Origin: Mucilaginibacter rigui
GTDB lineage: Bacteria > Bacteroidota > Bacteroidia > Sphingobacteriales > Sphingobacteriaceae
Length of the DNA: 64,000 nt
NCBI RefSeq assembly: GCF_014773275.1
Contig: NZ_JACWMW010000002.1
Coordinates: 62,001 to 126,000 of the forward strand
Reading direction: 5' to 3'
Below, one piece after another: positions 10,641-19,678 of this stretch. A program made the position numbers and the translations under genes. Position 1 is the stretch's first letter. Every line of letters starts with the position of its first letter. The notes under the pieces are model-generated. The model saw nothing but the letters and a program-made list of their open reading frames with translations. It was not told where the DNA came from and made no database searches.

Positions 10641-10660
10641 TTTATAATTATTCTAAATAA
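10641..10660 (+). promoter_or_regulatory. Putative Fur-like operator, site 1 of TonB receptor gene
   Basis: TTTATAATTATTCTAAATAA lies immediately upstream of the -33 TTTG. It matches 17 of 20 positions of the site in front of the DUF6607 gene at 59491. Position and sharing suggest repressor binding; the regulator is inferred to be an iron sensor only because a siderophore receptor follows. Confidence 0.5.
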
Positions 10661-10692
10661 TTTGGATAGCAAGTCATTAGAATGTACTTTTG
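10661..10692 (+). promoter_or_regulatory. Bacteroidota-type promoter for TonB receptor
   Basis: TTTG (10661-10664) and TACTTTTG (10685-10692) are separated by 20 nt, matching the -33 TTTG and -7 TAnnTTTG elements of Bacteroidota housekeeping promoters. This puts transcription start near 10697-10700, within 25 nt of the ATG. Confidence 0.55.
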
Positions 10693-10699
10693 GCCATTA

Positions 10700-10719
10700 T
10701 TTATAATTAGTCTTAATAA
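10700..10719 (+). promoter_or_regulatory. Putative Fur-like operator, site 2 of TonB receptor gene
   Basis: TTTATAATTAGTCTTAATAA differs from site 1 at two positions, lies over the predicted transcription start and ends 2 nt before the ATG at 10722. Two similar sites bracketing a promoter is a typical repressor layout. Confidence 0.5.
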
Positions 10720-10721
10720 GA

Positions 10722-13118
10722 ATGAAAATAACGAATACCTGCCTCTTATCAAAATCAGCTTTACTGTTTTTCCTATTCTTTACAATTTCAAGTATTACAC
10801 TGGCTCAGCAAAATGCCATTGTTAAGGGAACCATAAAAACATCAGACGGGCAACCCGCCCAAGCAGTATCTGTAGGAGTTAAAAACACATCGATAGGCAC
10901 TATAACCAATATTAATGGCGATTTTCAGTTTAAATTAAAACCGGGTTCCTACGTTATCCACGTATCAGCATTAGGTTTGGCAAGTGAAGAAAAATCAATA
11001 ACCATTGTTGCAGGCAGCACTACTGTTGTTGATTTTAGCTTAAGGGAAAATGCCAGCCAGTTAAAAGAAGTTACCATCTCAGATAATAAGCGCAAGTTTA
11101 AAATTGATAACCCATCACCTACCCTGCGCTTAAATGAACCGCTGTTACAAATTCCGCAAAACATCCAGGTAGTAAGTAACGATCAGATACAGGAGCAGCA
11201 GATATTTAACATGCTTGAAGGTGTATCGCGCAACGTAAGTGGTTTAACCATGCAGGAGCACTGGGGTAACTACGCCCGTGTTAATGGCCGTGGCGACAGG
11301 CTTGCGGCTTTCCGTAACGGGATGAACATTGAGGCAACCTGGGGGCCATTAACAGAAGACATGTCGTTTGTTGACCGTATTGAATTTGTAAAAGGCCCGG
11401 CAGGTTTTATGCTGGCCAACGGCAACCCGTCGGGTTTTTATAACATGGTTACTAAAAAGCCTACAGGTATAACCAGCCAGGCATTTAGCTTTACAGCCGG
11501 CAGCTTTAACAACTACCGCGCCACTGCCGATTTTGACGGCAAACTGACCAGCAACGGCAAACTGCAATACCGCTTAAACCTTATGGGCCAGATGTCGGAA
11601 TCATGGCGCCCTTATGATTTTACGAACCGCCTTGCCATAGCCCCCGTATTGCGTTATAAATTTGATGATAAAAACACTTTAACTGCCGAATACACCTACC
11701 AATTTCAGCGCATGAATGCTTTTGGTTCGGCGTATTTATTCTCTACCGATGGTTACGCAAGCTTGCCCCGTAACTTTACCAATGCCCCATCAAATTCCCC
11801 GGCAACCAACATCAAAGACCACAGCGCATTTTTAACTTACGAACATAAATTTAATAATAAATGGAAGGTAACCGCACAGGGCGCTTACTTTAACTATGCA
11901 CAAAAGGGTTACAGTTATTGGATAAACAGCATTGCCGATAATGGGGATATTGACCGTAACCTTGGTTTATGGGATGCTGTAAACAAAAATAAATTTGCCC
12001 AGGCATTTGTAAACGGCGAGGTAAAAACCGGTGCTGTTAATCACCGCATTTTGGGTGGTGTAGATATTGGCGATAAATACTATATCCCTGATTATATCCA
12101 ATCAGGCTCACTTGACCCCGACCCGGCTAACCTGTTTAATATTCATAACCCTAATAACGGCCCGGTTACCTTACCTGTATTTGACAGAGATACCCCGCTT
12201 AGCGAACGTGGCAAAGATTGGTATACCACAGAAAAATACCAGTCTGTTTATGTACAGGACGAATTAGGTTTTTTTAATGACAAACTGCGCTTAACGCTTG
12301 GCGGCCGGTTTACACATGCCACCACATTTGACGCCAGCGCCGCTGAGGGTTTTAAAAACACTAACGATAAAAAAATAACACCACGTATCGGTATAAGCTA
12401 TTCTGTTGATTCGGCAACCAGCGTTTATGGTGTTTATGACCAGGCATTTTTACCGCAAAACGGAAATATTGCCGGCGGTGGTAAGGTTAAACCAATTACA
12501 GGTAACAATTTCGAATTAGGCGTTAAACGCGATTGGTTTGATGGTAAATGGAGCACTTCATTATCTGCTTACAGGATACTTAAAAATAACCAGTTAGTTG
12601 GAGTGCCGGGCAACACAAACGAAGTTGTACAATTAGGCCAAACTAAAACACAGGGTATTGAGTTTGACGCCCGTGGCGAGATCATTACCGGTTTAAGTTT
12701 AATGATCAATTACGCTTACACAGATTCTAAAATATCTAAAGATACCGACCCTGCAAACGTAGGCAACCCGGTACCGGGCTTTGCCAAGCAGGTAACCAAC
12801 GCATGGTTAACCTACCGCATACAACGCGGCGTATTAAAAGGCTTAGGTTTTTCGAGCGGATACCAATGGCAGATAGACCGTTTGCCGTGGAGCCTTGGCA
12901 CCGGCACTTCAGATCTGCCAAACTATTTCCGTTTAGATGCCGGTGCATCTTACCAGCTCAGGAAAATGAGCTTCGCGGTAAATGTAAACAACGTTTTAAA
13001 TACCTACCTGTACTCCGGCGGTCATGAAGATTACCTGAGCCCTACCGGCAAAACGGTTTACACCTGGCAGGCCGAAGCACCAACCACCGTACGTGTAAGC
13101 GTAGGCTATAAATTTTAA
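10722..13118 (+). CDS. TonB-dependent siderophore receptor
   Basis: 798 residues. A signal peptide (about 1-28, ending TLAQQ) is followed by a carboxypeptidase-regulatory-like beta domain (about 31-118) typical of Bacteroidota receptors. The plug then begins near PLLQIPQNIQVVSNDQI and includes RGDRLAAFRNGMNIE and VEFVKGPAGFMLANGNPSGFYNMVTKKP, characteristic of the FhuE/FoxA siderophore class. A 22-strand barrel ends in VRVSVGYKF with a terminal aromatic residue. It imports a ferric siderophore across the outer membrane using TonB energy. The PepSY gene starts 2 nt after its stop, so the two form an operon. Two operator-like sites overlap its promoter. Confidence 0.93.
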   Translation: MKITNTCLLSKSALLFFLFFTISSITLAQQNAIVKGTIKTSDGQPAQAVSVGVKNTSIGTITNINGDFQFKLKPGSYVIHVSALGLASEEKSITIVAGSTTVVDFSLRENASQLKEVTISDNKRKFKIDNPSPTLRLNEPLLQIPQNIQVVSNDQIQEQQIFNMLEGVSRNVSGLTMQEHWGNYARVNGRGDRLAAFRNGMNIEATWGPLTEDMSFVDRIEFVKGPAGFMLANGNPSGFYNMVTKKPTGITSQAFSFTAGSFNNYRATADFDGKLTSNGKLQYRLNLMGQMSESWRPYDFTNRLAIAPVLRYKFDDKNTLTAEYTYQFQRMNAFGSAYLFSTDGYASLPRNFTNAPSNSPATNIKDHSAFLTYEHKFNNKWKVTAQGAYFNYAQKGYSYWINSIADNGDIDRNLGLWDAVNKNKFAQAFVNGEVKTGAVNHRILGGVDIGDKYYIPDYIQSGSLDPDPANLFNIHNPNNGPVTLPVFDRDTPLSERGKDWYTTEKYQSVYVQDELGFFNDKLRLTLGGRFTHATTFDASAAEGFKNTNDKKITPRIGISYSVDSATSVYGVYDQAFLPQNGNIAGGGKVKPITGNNFELGVKRDWFDGKWSTSLSAYRILKNNQLVGVPGNTNEVVQLGQTKTQGIEFDARGEIITGLSLMINYAYTDSKISKDTDPANVGNPVPGFAKQVTNAWLTYRIQRGVLKGLGFSSGYQWQIDRLPWSLGTGTSDLPNYFRLDAGASYQLRKMSFAVNVNNVLNTYLYSGGHEDYLSPTGKTVYTWQAEAPTTVRVSVGYKF

Positions 13119-13120
13119 GT

Positions 13121-14305
13121 ATGACCCCATTTAAAAAAGTACTGCTTTTTTGCCACCGCTGGCTCGGATTTATCTCCGGGCTTGTGGTGTTTATTGTAAG
13201 TATAACCGGTTGTATCTTTTGTTTTCAGGATGAGATACAGGATGCAATACACCATCACCGCACCGTACAAAACACGGGTAAGCCATACGTACAGCCATCG
13301 CAACTAATAAACGAGGTTAAAAAAGCTTATCCCGGGGCATCGTCCGATTTTATCTATTACTACGGTGCGGAAAGACCTGCCGCCGTGTATGCCAACCTGG
13401 GTAAGGATATATATGAGCTTGTATATTTAAACCCATACACAGGCAAAATCACGTATCATGAAAAGCTACAAACCAACTTTTTCGTCATTGTAGAATACAT
13501 TCACTTGTACCTGTTGCTTCCACCGGCCATTGGTAAATGGGTAGTAGGTGTATCGGTCATTATTTTTATGGTGATCATGATAACGGGACTTATCCTTTGG
13601 TGGCCTAAACGCAAAAGCGACCGCAAACGCAGTTTCACCATCAAATGGGGGGGCCGCTGGCGCAGGATAAATTATGACCTGCATAATGTGCTTGGCTTTT
13701 ATGCCACATCCATTGCCATCATATTGTCGATAACCGGCCTGGCAATTGCTTTTGAGCCGGTAAGTAAAGCCATCTACAATACTGCAAATGTTGGCAGGAA
13801 TATTAAATATGAGGATGAAGTAACCGAGCCTAAGTCCGACTCACTTAAAAGGGCCGGGCTTGCCAATAAGCCGGTTGTTGATATTGCATTTGCTTACGCC
13901 AGGCAACAATCCCCAGGGGCCGAAATGTTTTTGATCCATAACGATCCGGCTTTATCAGGTGCTATTGGTGTTGGGGCTTATCCAACATCTATGCGTTATG
14001 CGGGTGCCAGTGGTTACGAATTTGACAAGTACAACGGTAAACTGCTTAAAACATACGCTTACGATAAAAAGAGCCCCGGCCTGAAACTGAATGAGATGAA
14101 CTATGATATCCATGTGGGCCAGATAGGTGGCTTAACCACCAAGATCATCGCGTTTTTAGCCAGCTTAATTTGCGCCAGCTTACCCATAACCGGGTTTATC
14201 ATCTGGCTGGGCAAACGCAAAAAATCAAAATCGAAAGGTAAGAAAGTGCGCGATGCAGTACATCACAAAACGCACAGGCGAACAGTGCAGGCTTCCTCAT
14301 TTTAA
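13121..14305 (+). CDS. PepSY-associated transmembrane protein (putative ferrisiderophore reductase component)
   Basis: 394 residues. The N-terminus HRWLGFISGLVVFIVSITGCIFCFQDEI is the first helix of the PepSY-TM family. Further helices lie near IGKWVVGVSVIIFMVIMITGLILWW (about 145-170), ATSIAIILSITGLAIAF (about 195-215) and IIAFLASLICASLPITGFIIW (about 335-360), with periplasmic PepSY-like domains between. Members next to TonB siderophore receptors are thought to reduce ferric siderophores; this is family knowledge, not shown here. A basic C-terminal tail (KKSKSKGKKVRD) is cytosolic. Confidence 0.88.
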   Translation: MTPFKKVLLFCHRWLGFISGLVVFIVSITGCIFCFQDEIQDAIHHHRTVQNTGKPYVQPSQLINEVKKAYPGASSDFIYYYGAERPAAVYANLGKDIYELVYLNPYTGKITYHEKLQTNFFVIVEYIHLYLLLPPAIGKWVVGVSVIIFMVIMITGLILWWPKRKSDRKRSFTIKWGGRWRRINYDLHNVLGFYATSIAIILSITGLAIAFEPVSKAIYNTANVGRNIKYEDEVTEPKSDSLKRAGLANKPVVDIAFAYARQQSPGAEMFLIHNDPALSGAIGVGAYPTSMRYAGASGYEFDKYNGKLLKTYAYDKKSPGLKLNEMNYDIHVGQIGGLTTKIIAFLASLICASLPITGFIIWLGKRKKSKSKGKKVRDAVHHKTHRRTVQASSF

Positions 14306-14327
14306 CCACATAGAACACAAATAAAGA

Positions 14328-14375
14328 ACCACAAAGGCCACAGAGATTTATTCTTTGTGGCCTTTGTGGTTTTGC
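14328..14375 (+). terminator. Strong stem-loop after the TonB/PepSY operon
   Basis: ACCACAAAGGCCACA (14328-14342) pairs perfectly with TGTGGCCTTTGTGGT (14356-14370), followed by TTTTG. It belongs to the AACCACA dispersed repeat family but is placed to end transcription of the receptor operon, and probably also of the convergent reductase gene. Confidence 0.55.
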
Positions 14376-14385
14376 TTTACCAAAC

Positions 14386-14520
14386 TGTCATTTCGATGAG
14401 TTGGGGGGAGCTTAAAGCGTTGGCCGCGAAGAGAAATCTTTTACACTTTGCATCCGGTTAAGCAAGGTGTACACATTGCATGTGTAAAAGATTTCTCCTC
14501 GTACCTCGTTCGAAAGGACA
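14386..14520. repeat. Long nested inverted repeat (TTCGA/GATTTCTC family)
   Basis: Outer arms TGTCATTTCGATGAG (14386-14400) and CTCGTTCGAAAGGACA (14505-14520) enclose inner arms GAGAAATCTTTTACAC (14431-14446) and GTGTAAAAGATTTCTC (14482-14497). The right half recurs at 20634-20668, and a related short form lies at 18290-18362. It occupies the convergent gap before the reductase stop codon. Confidence 0.75.
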
Positions 14521-14554
14521 TAGTGTGTAACTGCAAACCGCCAACTACAAACTG

Positions 14555-15571
14555 CTATCTGTACTCCACTTCCACATCATCCGTCAAAGCATGGCCGGTA
14601 CAGGTGAGGATCCAGCCTTTGGCAATGTCATCATCAGTCAGTACTTCATTCTTCGCCATCTCTACCTTGCCGGTTTTACAAAAGGCCACACAGGCAGAGC
14701 AAATACCACTGCGGCAGCTGTAAGGTAATGGTATATTATTTTGCAAAGCTGCCTGCAGGATAGATTGGTTCTCGCCCGCCGCAATATCATGCAACTCGCT
14801 GTTGAAATTGATGCGGATATTTTTTGGCGGATAATTGGTTTGGTTGCCGGTTACAGGCACGGTTTCCAGCACAAAATTTTCCTTGTGGATCTGTTGCGCA
14901 TCAATCCCCATATAAAGCAGCGTAAGCCTGATCATCCGCATATACACAAAAGGGCCGCACAGGTAAAACCCGGCTTTATCTTTGGCGAATGATAGTTGCC
15001 CGTTCACCAATTGTTCTACTTTGATATTGGTTAGCCTGTTGGCCTCACTACTTAGCAGGTGCGTAATAGTAAACCTGTCGGGATAGCTTTCGAGTAGCTC
15101 ATTCAGTTCATTATTAAACAATATCGAATCGGGGTTCTGGCTGCTGTATATCAAATGCAATTTGCTTGCTCCCGGCCGATTTAAAATATATTTGAGTTGC
15201 GAGAATATAGGTGTAATGCCACTCCCCGCTGCAAAAAACAACAGGTCTTTTTCGGCTGCAAAATCATCGTTATGTATAAACACACCTGCCGGTTCAACAG
15301 CATTCAGCACATCGCCTACGTTCACTTTAGTAAGCAGGAAACGCGAGATCTCGCCATTGCTGATCCGCTTAATAGTAATAGCCATGCGCTCATCATCCGG
15401 CGACGAGCTTAACGAATAGGAACGCCTTATCTCCTGGTTATGATGGTTAAACACCAGTGTGATGAACTGCCCGGCCTTATACGGAACAGGCCGCAGCAAA
15501 ACTTCTACCAGGTAAAAAGTAGCCGTATCGGGCGTTTCCCATTTTATTCCGTCAACACGTAATTGAAGCAT
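14555..15571 (-). CDS. Ferredoxin reductase-type flavoprotein with C-terminal 2Fe-2S domain
   Basis: About 338 residues. It has an FAD-binding barrel with RRSYSLSSSP, an NAD(P)-binding domain with AAGSGITPIFSQL and CGPFVYM, and a C-terminal plant-type ferredoxin domain with cysteines in CRSGICSACVAFC and a final ILTCTG. The order FAD-NAD-[2Fe-2S] matches PaaE/HmpA-like oxidoreductases that pass electrons from NAD(P)H to an oxygenase or other acceptor. No oxygenase is nearby, so the partner is unknown. The ATG at 15571 is 8 nt from the upstream permease stop. It could serve iron release given the adjacent iron operon, but that is speculation. Confidence 0.88.
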   Translation of the reverse strand: MLQLRVDGIKWETPDTATFYLVEVLLRPVPYKAGQFITLVFNHHNQEIRRSYSLSSSPDDERMAITIKRISNGEISRFLLTKVNVGDVLNAVEPAGVFIHNDDFAAEKDLLFFAAGSGITPIFSQLKYILNRPGASKLHLIYSSQNPDSILFNNELNELLESYPDRFTITHLLSSEANRLTNIKVEQLVNGQLSFAKDKAGFYLCGPFVYMRMIRLTLLYMGIDAQQIHKENFVLETVPVTGNQTNYPPKNIRINFNSELHDIAAGENQSILQAALQNNIPLPYSCRSGICSACVAFCKTGKVEMAKNEVLTDDDIAKGWILTCTGHALTDDVEVEYR

Positions 15572-15579
15572 GTGCAAAT

Positions 15580-17028
15580 TTACTCTTTAGCCATGCTTTT
15601 TCTTAATACACTGTTCTTTTTACCATAGGTGAAATAGATAGCCAAGCCTATCGCCAACCAAATTAACAACCTTAGCCAGGTATCACCGGGCAAAAATGTC
15701 ATCATGGCAAAGCAGGTTAAGATCCCTAAAACAGGCACCAAAGGCACAAACGGCGTTTTAAACGGCCGGTGTACATCAGGCTGCTGTTTGCGTAAAATAA
15801 GTACGCCTGCGCATACCATTACAAAGGCAAGCAGGGTGCCAATGCTGGTCATTTCGCCTACTACCTTTATGGGTACAAATGCCGCGAATATAGCGATGAA
15901 CGCGCAAAGCAGGATGTTTGATTTCCACGGTGTGCGGAACTTGCTGTGCACTTCAGAAAATACTTTTGGCAGCAGCCCGTCTTTAGACATGGAGAAAAAT
16001 ACCCGCGATTGCCCCAGCAGATCAACCAGTATAACCGAGGTATACCCTATCAATATGGCCAGTACAATGGCTTTGCTTAACCACTGGTAATGTGTTTTTT
16101 CTATAGCGATGGCAACCGGTGCGCCCGAACCGATAAACTCTTTATAATTAGCCATCCCGGTCATTACATGCGCGAATATCACAAACAGGATGGTACATAC
16201 CACCAGCGAGCCAATAATACCGATAGGCATATTGCGCTGCGGATTCTTAGCCTCCTGCGCAGCGGTTGATACGGCATCAAATCCGATGAAAACGAAGAAA
16301 ACCAACCCGGCACCTCGCAGTATGCCCGACCAGCCATAATCGCCCCAAACACCTGTATTTTGCGGAATGTAGGGATGATAGTTTGCCGGGTTGATGAACG
16401 ACCAGCCCACCGCAATGAACACCAGTACCACGCCAACCTTTAAACTTACGATAATAGCATTAATGAGCGCCGAGCCTTTTGTACCCCTGATGATAACGCT
16501 GGTAACCAGCACCACAATTAAAGCCGCAGGCAGGTTAATGATGCCGCGCACCACATCGCCATTGGCTGCTTTTGAGGTTTCAAACGGTGACAGGATAAGC
16601 TGCGGAGGCAGGTACAGATCAAACCAGGAAAGGAACTTGGTCAAATATTGCGACCAGCTAATGGCTACCGTGGCTGCCCCAACGGCATATTCCAGCATCA
16701 GGTCCCACCCTATTATCCAGGCAAAAAGCTCGCCCATGGTAGCGTACGAATAGGTGTAGGCGCTACCCGCTACCGGTATCATGGCCGAATACTCGGCATA
16801 ACACAAGGCTGCGAATGTACAGCCCAAAGCGGCTATTAAAAATGATATGGTTACTGCCGGGCCCGAATGCTGGCCTGCGGCGATGCCGGTTAACGAGAAT
16901 AAGCCCGCGCCTATAATAATGCCTATCCCGATGAGGATAAGGTTAACCGGGCCAAGCGAACGTTTTAACGAGTGTTCCCCCTCCTCTTTCGATTCCCGGA
17001 GCAATAGCTCGATAGGTTTTTTGATCAT
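15580..17028 (-). CDS. APC-family amino acid permease
   Basis: 482 residues with about 12 to 13 hydrophobic helices. The first helix carries IGIIIGAGLFSLTGIAAG, the TM1 glycine motif of APC transporters. CYAEYSAMIPVAGSAYTYSYATMGE and FFVFIGFDAVSTAAQEAKNPQRNMPIGI are signatures of the cationic amino acid transporter (YfnA/CAT-like) branch. The likely role is proton-coupled amino acid uptake; the substrate is unknown. The reductase gene follows by 8 nt. Confidence 0.9.
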   Translation of the reverse strand: MIKKPIELLLRESKEEGEHSLKRSLGPVNLILIGIGIIIGAGLFSLTGIAAGQHSGPAVTISFLIAALGCTFAALCYAEYSAMIPVAGSAYTYSYATMGELFAWIIGWDLMLEYAVGAATVAISWSQYLTKFLSWFDLYLPPQLILSPFETSKAANGDVVRGIINLPAALIVVLVTSVIIRGTKGSALINAIIVSLKVGVVLVFIAVGWSFINPANYHPYIPQNTGVWGDYGWSGILRGAGLVFFVFIGFDAVSTAAQEAKNPQRNMPIGIIGSLVVCTILFVIFAHVMTGMANYKEFIGSGAPVAIAIEKTHYQWLSKAIVLAILIGYTSVILVDLLGQSRVFFSMSKDGLLPKVFSEVHSKFRTPWKSNILLCAFIAIFAAFVPIKVVGEMTSIGTLLAFVMVCAGVLILRKQQPDVHRPFKTPFVPLVPVLGILTCFAMMTFLPGDTWLRLLIWLAIGLAIYFTYGKKNSVLRKSMAKE

Positions 17029-17131
17029 ACTACAATTAAGCCTACAAAATTAGTGGATTATTTTTGAAAGCCTAATGAATACTGATTGCAAGGGATAAAC
17101 GTGAGGGTTTTATGACTATCTACCATTGCCG

Positions 17132-17243
17132 TCGCTCGGCTCCCGCCGGGTGACCGTTATTACACGGCGTCCTCGCCGCAGTCATAAATTAATTTGGCGG
17201 CCGGAGGCCTTATCATAATCATCACTCGGCAGGAGCCGAGCGA
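17132..17243. repeat. Inverted repeat in intergenic gap (CGCTCGGCTCC family)
   Basis: Arms at 17132-17153 (CGCTCGGCTCCCGCCGGGTGA core) and 17222-17243 (TCACTCGGCAGGAGCCGAGC core) pair with few mismatches. The loop contains a smaller GGCG-TCCT-CGCC hairpin. It fills most of the 231-bp gap between the permease and alcohol dehydrogenase genes. Confidence 0.65.
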
Positions 17244-17259
17244 TTACAAAAGATTTAAT

Positions 17260-18255
17260 CTACATCGCTATCACAATCTTCCCAAACTGCTTTGCAGCCC
17301 CCATTTTATCAAAGGCTTTTTTAGCATCCGCCAGCGGGAAAACTTCATCCACCACCGGTACTATTTTATGTTGGTTCACAAAGGCAAGCATCGCTTTAAA
17401 ATCGTCCTGCGTGCCCATGGTGGTACCTAATATTTGCAGTTGTTTCCAAAAGATAGGCCTTGCGTTTAGCTCGGGGATATTACCTGCTGTGCCGCCAAAA
17501 AATACAATACAGCCACCCGGGTTACAAATATCCGGGATCTTCGCAAAATCAGGCCCAAGGGCACTATCTACCACAATATCAAACCCACCGCCGCTAAAGT
17601 GCTTCAGTTCCTGCGCCCAATCCTGTGCTTTGTAGTTTACACCTGCGCACGCGCCAAGCTGTTTGGCCCGGTCTATCTTTTCGCCCGTGCCCGAGGTTAC
17701 AAAAACCTGTGCCCCGGCTGCTACTGCAAACTGTAAGGTGAACGATCCTGTACCCGCGCCAACGCCTACCACCAAAACCTTATCGCCTTTTTTGATATGT
17801 GCTTTGGTGAACAATGCCCGGTATGCGGTAAGCCCTGCCAAAGGCAAAGCCGCTGCCTGCTCCCAATTTAAATGGGCTGGTTTAGGGTAAAGATATTCGG
17901 CTTTTACCAGTACGTATTCGGCCATAGTGCCATCCTCGGGCAGGCCCAATATTTTAAACTCTTTTGATTGAAACTCCGGGTGTTCGCCCCAGTTATGCGA
18001 TGGGTTAATGATCACCTCTTTGTTGAGCCAGTCGCCCGCGCCTTCGCCCGCTTCGGTAACTATACCTGCGCCATCGGCACCAAGTATGGTTGGGTATTTA
18101 ATGCCGGCATACTTACCCTGTGTTATCCACCAGTCGCGGCGGTTTAGGGCTGCGGCCTTTATTTGCACCAGTACCTCTCCCGGGCCGGGTGCAGGTTTGG
18201 CAACTTCTTTTACAACCAAAGGGTTTTCTGCGGATTCAAGGACGATGGCTTTCAT
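17260..18255 (-). CDS. Zinc-free MDR alcohol dehydrogenase / quinone oxidoreductase-like
   Basis: 331 residues. The GroES-like N-domain has PGPGEVLVQIKAAALNRRDWWITQG and GADGAGIVTEAGEG; the Rossmann domain has VLVVGVGAGTGSFTLQFAVAAGAQVFVTSGT. The structural-zinc cysteine loop is missing, which points to the quinone oxidoreductase or YogA-like group of NADPH-dependent reductases rather than a zinc alcohol dehydrogenase. It is a single gene; the natural substrate is unknown. Confidence 0.85.
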   Translation of the reverse strand: MKAIVLESAENPLVVKEVAKPAPGPGEVLVQIKAAALNRRDWWITQGKYAGIKYPTILGADGAGIVTEAGEGAGDWLNKEVIINPSHNWGEHPEFQSKEFKILGLPEDGTMAEYVLVKAEYLYPKPAHLNWEQAAALPLAGLTAYRALFTKAHIKKGDKVLVVGVGAGTGSFTLQFAVAAGAQVFVTSGTGEKIDRAKQLGACAGVNYKAQDWAQELKHFSGGGFDIVVDSALGPDFAKIPDICNPGGCIVFFGGTAGNIPELNARPIFWKQLQILGTTMGTQDDFKAMLAFVNQHKIVPVVDEVFPLADAKKAFDKMGAAKQFGKIVIAM

Positions 18256-18289
18256 GTGGCGATACTTTTAATCACCGCGTCATTAAGAG

Positions 18290-18362
18290 CGATAGCGTGG
18301 CAATCTTCGACATGGCATGTAGCCTGCTTTTCTATCGAAGATTGCTTCGCACCTCGTAATGA
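18290..18362. repeat. Dispersed palindrome related to the TTCGA family
   Basis: GCAATCTTCGA (18300-18310) and TCGAAGATTGC (18335-18345) pair around a short loop, with GAGCGATAGCG upstream. It lies upstream of the alcohol dehydrogenase start and downstream of the superoxide dismutase terminator. It resembles the dispersed palindromes at 14386 and 20634. Confidence 0.5.
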
Positions 18363-18390
18363 CGTGGTAGTAATTGGTAACTGTAAAAAT

Positions 18391-18425
18391 AAAAAAAGCG
18401 GCAGATAATCACCTGCCGCTTTTTA
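18391..18425 (-). terminator. Terminator of superoxide dismutase gene
   Basis: AGCGGCAG (18397-18404) pairs with CTGCCGCT (18413-18420). A-rich flank on the left and T-run on the right make it bidirectional; it lies 21 nt after the sod stop codon. Confidence 0.8.
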
Positions 18426-18446
18426 AATATATAATGCCTGCTTAAA

Positions 18447-19058
18447 TTAAGCGATAGCTTTTGTATACAATTCTGAAACGTGGTTCCAGTTGATAACATT
18501 CCAGATAGCAGCCAGGTAATCAGGGCGGCGGTTCTGGTATTTTAAGTAATAAGCGTGCTCCCACACATCAATACCTAAAACCGGGGTGCCTTTTACTTCG
18601 GCAATATCCATTAAAGGGTTATCCTGGTTTGGGGTTGATGTAACAGCCAGTTTTTTATCGGCAGTAACAATAAGCCATGCCCAGCCCGATCCAAAGCGGG
18701 TTGCACCGGCTTCAGATACTTTGGTTTTAAAATCGGCGAACGAACCGAAAGTGCTTTTGATAGCATCGGCCAGCGCGCCTGTAGGCTCGCCGCCACCGTT
18801 TGGTGATAACAGCGTCCAGAATAATGAGTGGTTATAGTGCCCACCGCCGTTGTTACGTACAGCAGCCGGGAATTTAGAGATATTTTTGATGATGTCTTCA
18901 ATTTTACCATCAGCCTCCGGTTTACCCTCTAAAGCTTTGTTAAGATTGGTAACATAAGCCTGGTGGTGCTTACCATGGTGAATTTCCATCGTAAGTTTAT
19001 CAATGTGTGGTTCCAGAGCATCGGTAGCGTAAGATAACGCCGGTAGTGTAAATGCCAT
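18447..19058 (-). CDS. Superoxide dismutase, Fe/Mn family
   Basis: 203 residues, usual length, no signal peptide, so cytosolic. Metal ligands are visible: the His in [12 protein letters not shown], the His in [12 protein letters not shown], and Asp/His in [21 protein letters not shown]. It converts superoxide to peroxide and oxygen. Fe and Mn forms cannot be told apart by eye, so no symbol is given. It is monocistronic with its own terminator. Confidence 0.95.
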   Translation of the reverse strand: MAFTLPALSYATDALEPHIDKLTMEIHHGKHHQAYVTNLNKALEGKPEADGKIEDIIKNISKFPAAVRNNGGGHYNHSLFWTLLSPNGGGEPTGALADAIKSTFGSFADFKTKVSEAGATRFGSGWAWLIVTADKKLAVTSTPNQDNPLMDIAEVKGTPVLGIDVWEHAYYLKYQNRRPDYLAAIWNVINWNHVSELYTKAIA

Positions 19059-19207
19059 AATATTTAAAATTTAAGGTTAAACTGTTTCGTGTGATGTAGC
19101 AAATATAAGGGTTGAAGCAGGTAATTGTTCTATATGAATGTCAAGTTTTTGTTAAGTAGTCCCCCGTATTTGCTATCGCCCATCCACTATCGCACATTGG
19201 CCTCCTG

Positions 19208-19678
19208 TTACCGCTTCGATTTAAAAAAGTCCTTTACCAGTTGCGAGCATTCATTCTCGTGGATGCCGCCTGTTACCAGCGTTTTGGGGTGGGTAATGGT
19301 TTGGTTAAGCCTGCCGAAACCGCGCTGCGCATCATAAGCCCCAAAAACTATCCTCCCTATCTGGAACCAGTAGCTTGCACCTGCGCACATTACGCAAGGC
19401 TCCATAGTTACATACAAGGTGCACTCGGGCAGGTACTTGCCGCCCATTGAGTTTACGGCCGCGGTAAGCGCCTGCATTTCGGCGTGTGCGGTTACATCGT
19501 TTAACCGCTCGGTAAGGTTATGGCCACGGCCTATGATCTGCCCTTTGCAAACCACTACTGCACCAATGGGTATCTCGTCCTCTTTCAGCGCCTGGCGGGC
19601 TTCCTTCAGGGCCTCGTTCATGAAAAACTCATCCGGAGAGATGGCGGGCTGTTCATCGCCAAATGTTATATATCGCAT
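19208..19678 (-). CDS. tadA: tRNA-specific adenosine deaminase TadA-like nucleoside deaminase
   Basis: 156 residues. The zinc deaminase motif is complete: HAEMQAL with catalytic Glu, and PCVMCAGA. FFMNEALKEARQALKEDEIPIGAVVV is the typical N-terminus. TadA converts A34 to inosine in tRNA-Arg(ACG). Guanine deaminase is the main alternative given GYRT-free short length, but the ECSQLVKDFFKSKR tail fits TadA. Its ATG overlaps the stop of the SdpI-like gene as ATGA, implying translational coupling. Confidence 0.8.
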   Translation of the reverse strand: MRYITFGDEQPAISPDEFFMNEALKEARQALKEDEIPIGAVVVCKGQIIGRGHNLTERLNDVTAHAEMQALTAAVNSMGGKYLPECTLYVTMEPCVMCAGASYWFQIGRIVFGAYDAQRGFGRLNQTITHPKTLVTGGIHENECSQLVKDFFKSKR

